Below are positions 41,919-43,785 of a DNA stretch of 43,785 nucleotides, piece after piece. The DNA is from Acidobacteriota bacterium (GTDB lineage Bacteria > Acidobacteriota > Thermoanaerobaculia > Gp7-AA8): NCBI GenBank assembly GCA_019247495.1, contig JAFAOU010000182.1:1-43785 (forward strand), written 5' to 3'. Numbering within the stretch: the stretch's first letter is position 1; the number at the start of each line of letters is the position of its first letter. A program made the translations under genes and the position numbers. The notes below the pieces were generated by a model. It was not told where the DNA came from. It did no database searches and saw only the letters and a program-made list of their open reading frames with translations.

Positions 41919-42407
41919 ATGACCGTTGCGCCGCCGCCCCCGCCGCCGCCGACTTCCGGATCATTCACGCCGCCGCAAGGAAGTTACACGCTGCCGCCCG
42001 GCGCGCCTCCGCCGCCTCCCGCGAAATCGAGCGGCTGCTGGAAAGCGCTCGCCATCGGCTGCGGCATCATCGTCGTCCTCGGCGCCGCCGCCGTTCTCTG
42101 TCTGGTCATCTTCGTCTTCAGCGTCATCAAGCGCAGCGATGTCTATCGCGAGGCCTACACGCGCGCCTCGAATGATCCCCGCGTCGTGGCCGCCCTCGGC
42201 ACGCCGATCGAAAAAGGATGGTGGGTCATGGGCAAAGTGAGCGTCGACACCAACGGCGGCCTCGCCAACATCGACTTCCCCATCTCCGGCCCGAAAGGCA
42301 GCGCCCGCGTGCACGCCGCGGCCTCGCACGAAAACGACACCTGGAACTATTCGTCGCTGGTCGTACGCCCCGCGGCGGGAGGCGAGATCGACGTCTTGCA
42401 TCATTGA
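41919..42407 (+). CDS. Coa1-like membrane protein with Pro-rich N-terminus
   Basis: This 162-residue protein starts with a Pro-rich cytoplasmic segment (seven Pro in a row near residue 6, PPGAPPPPP) and has one membrane helix (about 45-68). The C-terminal domain reads NDPRVVAALGTPIEKGWWVMG, NIDFPISGPKGSARV and NDTWNYSSLVVRP. This pattern is that of the Coa1 (cytochrome c oxidase assembly factor 1) domain, which is widespread in bacteria without a known role. GGAGG stands before the ATG. It is followed by a heptamer repeat. Confidence 0.8.
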   Translation: MTVAPPPPPPPTSGSFTPPQGSYTLPPGAPPPPPAKSSGCWKALAIGCGIIVVLGAAAVLCLVIFVFSVIKRSDVYREAYTRASNDPRVVAALGTPIEKGWWVMGKVSVDTNGGLANIDFPISGPKGSARVHAAASHENDTWNYSSLVVRPAAGGEIDVLHH

Positions 42408-42410
42408 CGG

Positions 42411-42497
42411 GGGTAGGGAGTCGGGGGTGGGGAGTCGGAGAACGAAAAGCACTCGTGACGCGCATCTCCACCCGACACCCGACACCCGACACCCGAC
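42411..42497. repeat. Inverted repeat with tandem CCCGACA heptamers
   Basis: The right arm (42468-42497) has about four tandem heptamers CCCGACA. The left arm (42411-42438) is a degenerate complement (GGGAGTCGGGGGTGGGGAGTCGG-like). They fill the 94-bp gap between the convergent Coa1-like and VirJ-like genes. The hairpin is imperfect and has no T-run. Confidence 0.75.
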
Positions 42498-42501
42498 GAA
42501 T

Positions 42502-43212
42502 CTACTTCCCAGCCGACTCGATCAAAATCACATCCGCGATGTCGCGGTACTTGCCGGCGAAGTGATGTCCGCCCGGCTCGGCGACGATCTTGAACGCGGT
42601 GCGGTCGAGGACGTGGCAAAGCGAATCCTTCTCTTTCGCGCCGAAGATGCACAGCACGTTCATCCCGCGCAGTTTCTCGACCTCCGGCTTCACCGCGAAC
42701 TGCGGCTCTTTATGCGTGTATGCCGCGAGGCTCCACGCGGGCGAGTATTTGAAATCGATCGTCGGTTCGAGTCCGAGGAGGGCGATGAGTTGCGTCGACT
42801 CGCGGAGGTCGCGCGGAAGACGGCTGGCCATGAACGGCAGGACGTCGGCACCGCGCGAGTAGCCGATCAGCAGCACTTTCGATTTGCGCCACTGGATCTT
42901 GTAGTAGCGGATGACGCGTTCCAGCGCGCAGGCCGATTCGTCGGGAGAGCGGCGAATGCGGTAGTAGTCCGACGCGACGAAACCGACGATCGGGATACCG
43001 GCGGAGCGCAAGCGGTCGGTGATCTTCTCGTCGATGCGCCGCCAGCCGCCGTCGCCGGTGATCATCACGGCGAAGCGGTCGCTGGGAACCTTCGCGCCGA
43101 GTGTGACGATCGGGAGGCCGGTGATGTCGGCGCGCGCGGAGCAGCGCTCGTCCGGGACGACGGCGTGCGCGCGAACCGCGGCAAGCAGCACGATGACGAT
43201 CAGGCGCTTCAC
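42502..43212 (-). CDS. AcvB/VirJ-family protein, copy 1
   Basis: The 236-residue protein has a signal peptide (MKRLIVIVLLAAVRAHA) and an alpha/beta-hydrolase fold with TGDGGWRRIDEKI (VirJ signature GDGGW), LLIGYSRGADVLPFM (nucleophile Ser) and GGHHFAGKY (catalytic His). AcvB/VirJ of agrobacteria are periplasmic; AcvB/AtvA hydrolyses lysyl-phosphatidylglycerol. I chose the GTG at 43212, which overlaps the upstream gene stop as GTGA, because the longer frame from 43323 gives an Arg-rich leader inside that gene. It is the second of two adjacent copies. Confidence 0.87.
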   Translation of the reverse strand: MKRLIVIVLLAAVRAHAVVPDERCSARADITGLPIVTLGAKVPSDRFAVMITGDGGWRRIDEKITDRLRSAGIPIVGFVASDYYRIRRSPDESACALERVIRYYKIQWRKSKVLLIGYSRGADVLPFMASRLPRDLRESTQLIALLGLEPTIDFKYSPAWSLAAYTHKEPQFAVKPEVEKLRGMNVLCIFGAKEKDSLCHVLDRTAFKIVAEPGGHHFAGKYRDIADVILIESAGK

Positions 43213-43785
43213 TGGATGTGCTCGATGATCAGGCGGCCGAGGTTCGCGTAGCCGCCGTCGAAGTGATGGGCGCCTTTGAGCATGATCACGTTCACACCCG
43301 GCTGCGATTTCAACGCGGGACAAAGTGAGTCGTGATCGCTCTCACCGTAAATGCAGAGGATGTGGGCCGGTGCAAGCTTCTCGACCTCGGGTTTCACCGG
43401 CAACCCAGCGTTCGTATCGCGCAGCCAGTCGGACACGTGAAACTCGAACTCGACTTTCGGACTCGGCCCGAGGAGGACGATCGCTTGGATTTTGGTGCGT
43501 GTCTCGGCTGGTAGACGGCTGATCATCGCCGGCAACACATCCGCGCCGCGCGAGTAACCGACCAGGACGACGCGCGACTTGTGCCACTGGTCGAGGTAGC
43601 GGCCGATGATCGTTTCCAGATCGCGCGAGGCAGTCTCAGGCGTTCGCTTCGTCCAGAAGTACTGCAGCGCGTTGAGGCCGGCGACCGGCATGCCGTCGTC
43701 CGCGAGCACTTTCGAAATCTCGCGATCGATGGCTGCCCATCCGCCGTCGCCGGAGACGAAGACCACGAGCGTGTCGGAGTTGCCG
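43209..43785 (-). CDS. AcvB/VirJ-family protein, copy 2 (5' end outside window)
   Basis: The reading frame is open to the right edge, so the N-terminus is missing; 191 residues are seen. The visible part begins NSDTLVVFVSGDGGW and has LVGYSRGADVLPAMISRLP (nucleophile Ser), a middle CIYGESDHDSLCP (acidic residue) and KGAHHFDGGY (catalytic His). It is clearly a paralogue of the next gene, and they overlap by 4 bases (GTGA). The two genes look like a tandem duplication that then diverged. Confidence 0.87.
   Translation of the reverse strand, partial: GNSDTLVVFVSGDGGWAAIDREISKVLADDGMPVAGLNALQYFWTKRTPETASRDLETIIGRYLDQWHKSRVVLVGYSRGADVLPAMISRLPAETRTKIQAIVLLGPSPKVEFEFHVSDWLRDTNAGLPVKPEVEKLAPAHILCIYGESDHDSLCPALKSQPGVNVIMLKGAHHFDGGYANLGRLIIEHIQ

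Noticed and set aside
42468..42497. Tandem CCCGACA units as a CRISPR array
   Set aside because: The units are seven bases with no spacers and form one arm of an inverted repeat.

Overview
The window comes from the chromosome of a GC-rich, diderm (outer-membrane) bacterium. BamA and an OmpH/Skp chaperone show the outer membrane. The ffh-rpsP-khpA-rimM-trmD-rplS-rnhB block, dnaB, lon, nrdR, truA, thiL and fabI are core chromosomal genes. The gene mix includes a fused siroheme decarboxylase, an NAD-type isocitrate dehydrogenase, an AmgK-like sugar kinase and RskA-type anti-sigma control. Together with several families of GC-rich intergenic inverted repeats, this suggests an Acidobacteriota-like organism. 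That assignment is inference; no 16S gene or taxonomic marker was compared.

Layout, left to right. Positions 1-139 hold the 5' end of a group II intron (minus strand), inserted just after the terminator of a bamA-skp operon (192-3290). A tautomerase and a metallophosphoesterase diverge from one shared CATG (3979-3982). An rhlE-type helicase, a lipoprotein cyclophilin, an AmgK-like kinase, isocitrate dehydrogenase, a DUF309 protein and a fused AhbA-AhbB protein follow on the plus strand to a bidirectional terminator at 10632-10662. A parvulin is convergent with them. Next is a small accessory island (11719-12760) with two overlapping genes: an orphan uL30-like protein and a nucleoside-deoxyribosyltransferase/TIR-like protein.

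From 12852: dnaB, then an NfeD protease - slipin - unknown operon and a small membrane protein. The converging fRMsr-glgA-MEMO genes follow, then YihY, a PAP2 phosphatase and a ferredoxin-MBL protein. At 23440 begins the classic SRP/ribosome maturation block, broken only by a 186-bp inverted repeat between ffh and rpsP. It continues into a 967-residue TPR protein and a DUF1772 membrane protein.

The right part holds thiL-truA divergent from a DUF971 gene (again sharing a CATG), a ten-cysteine zinc-ribbon protein, fabI, a YecD-like protein, an ECF sigma/anti-sigma pair, lon, nrdR and a YbhN-like membrane protein. It ends with an HDAC-family deacetylase, a Coa1-like membrane protein and two tandem AcvB/VirJ-type lipase-fold genes, the last cut by the window edge.

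The strongest candidate for an undescribed system is the uL30-like + NDT/TIR-like overlapping pair. Other notable items are the terminator-associated intron, a repeat made of four mini-hairpins whose stems covary, the two CATG-shared divergent starts, and the tandem VirJ-like genes. No tRNA, rRNA, CRISPR array or transposase gene was recognised.
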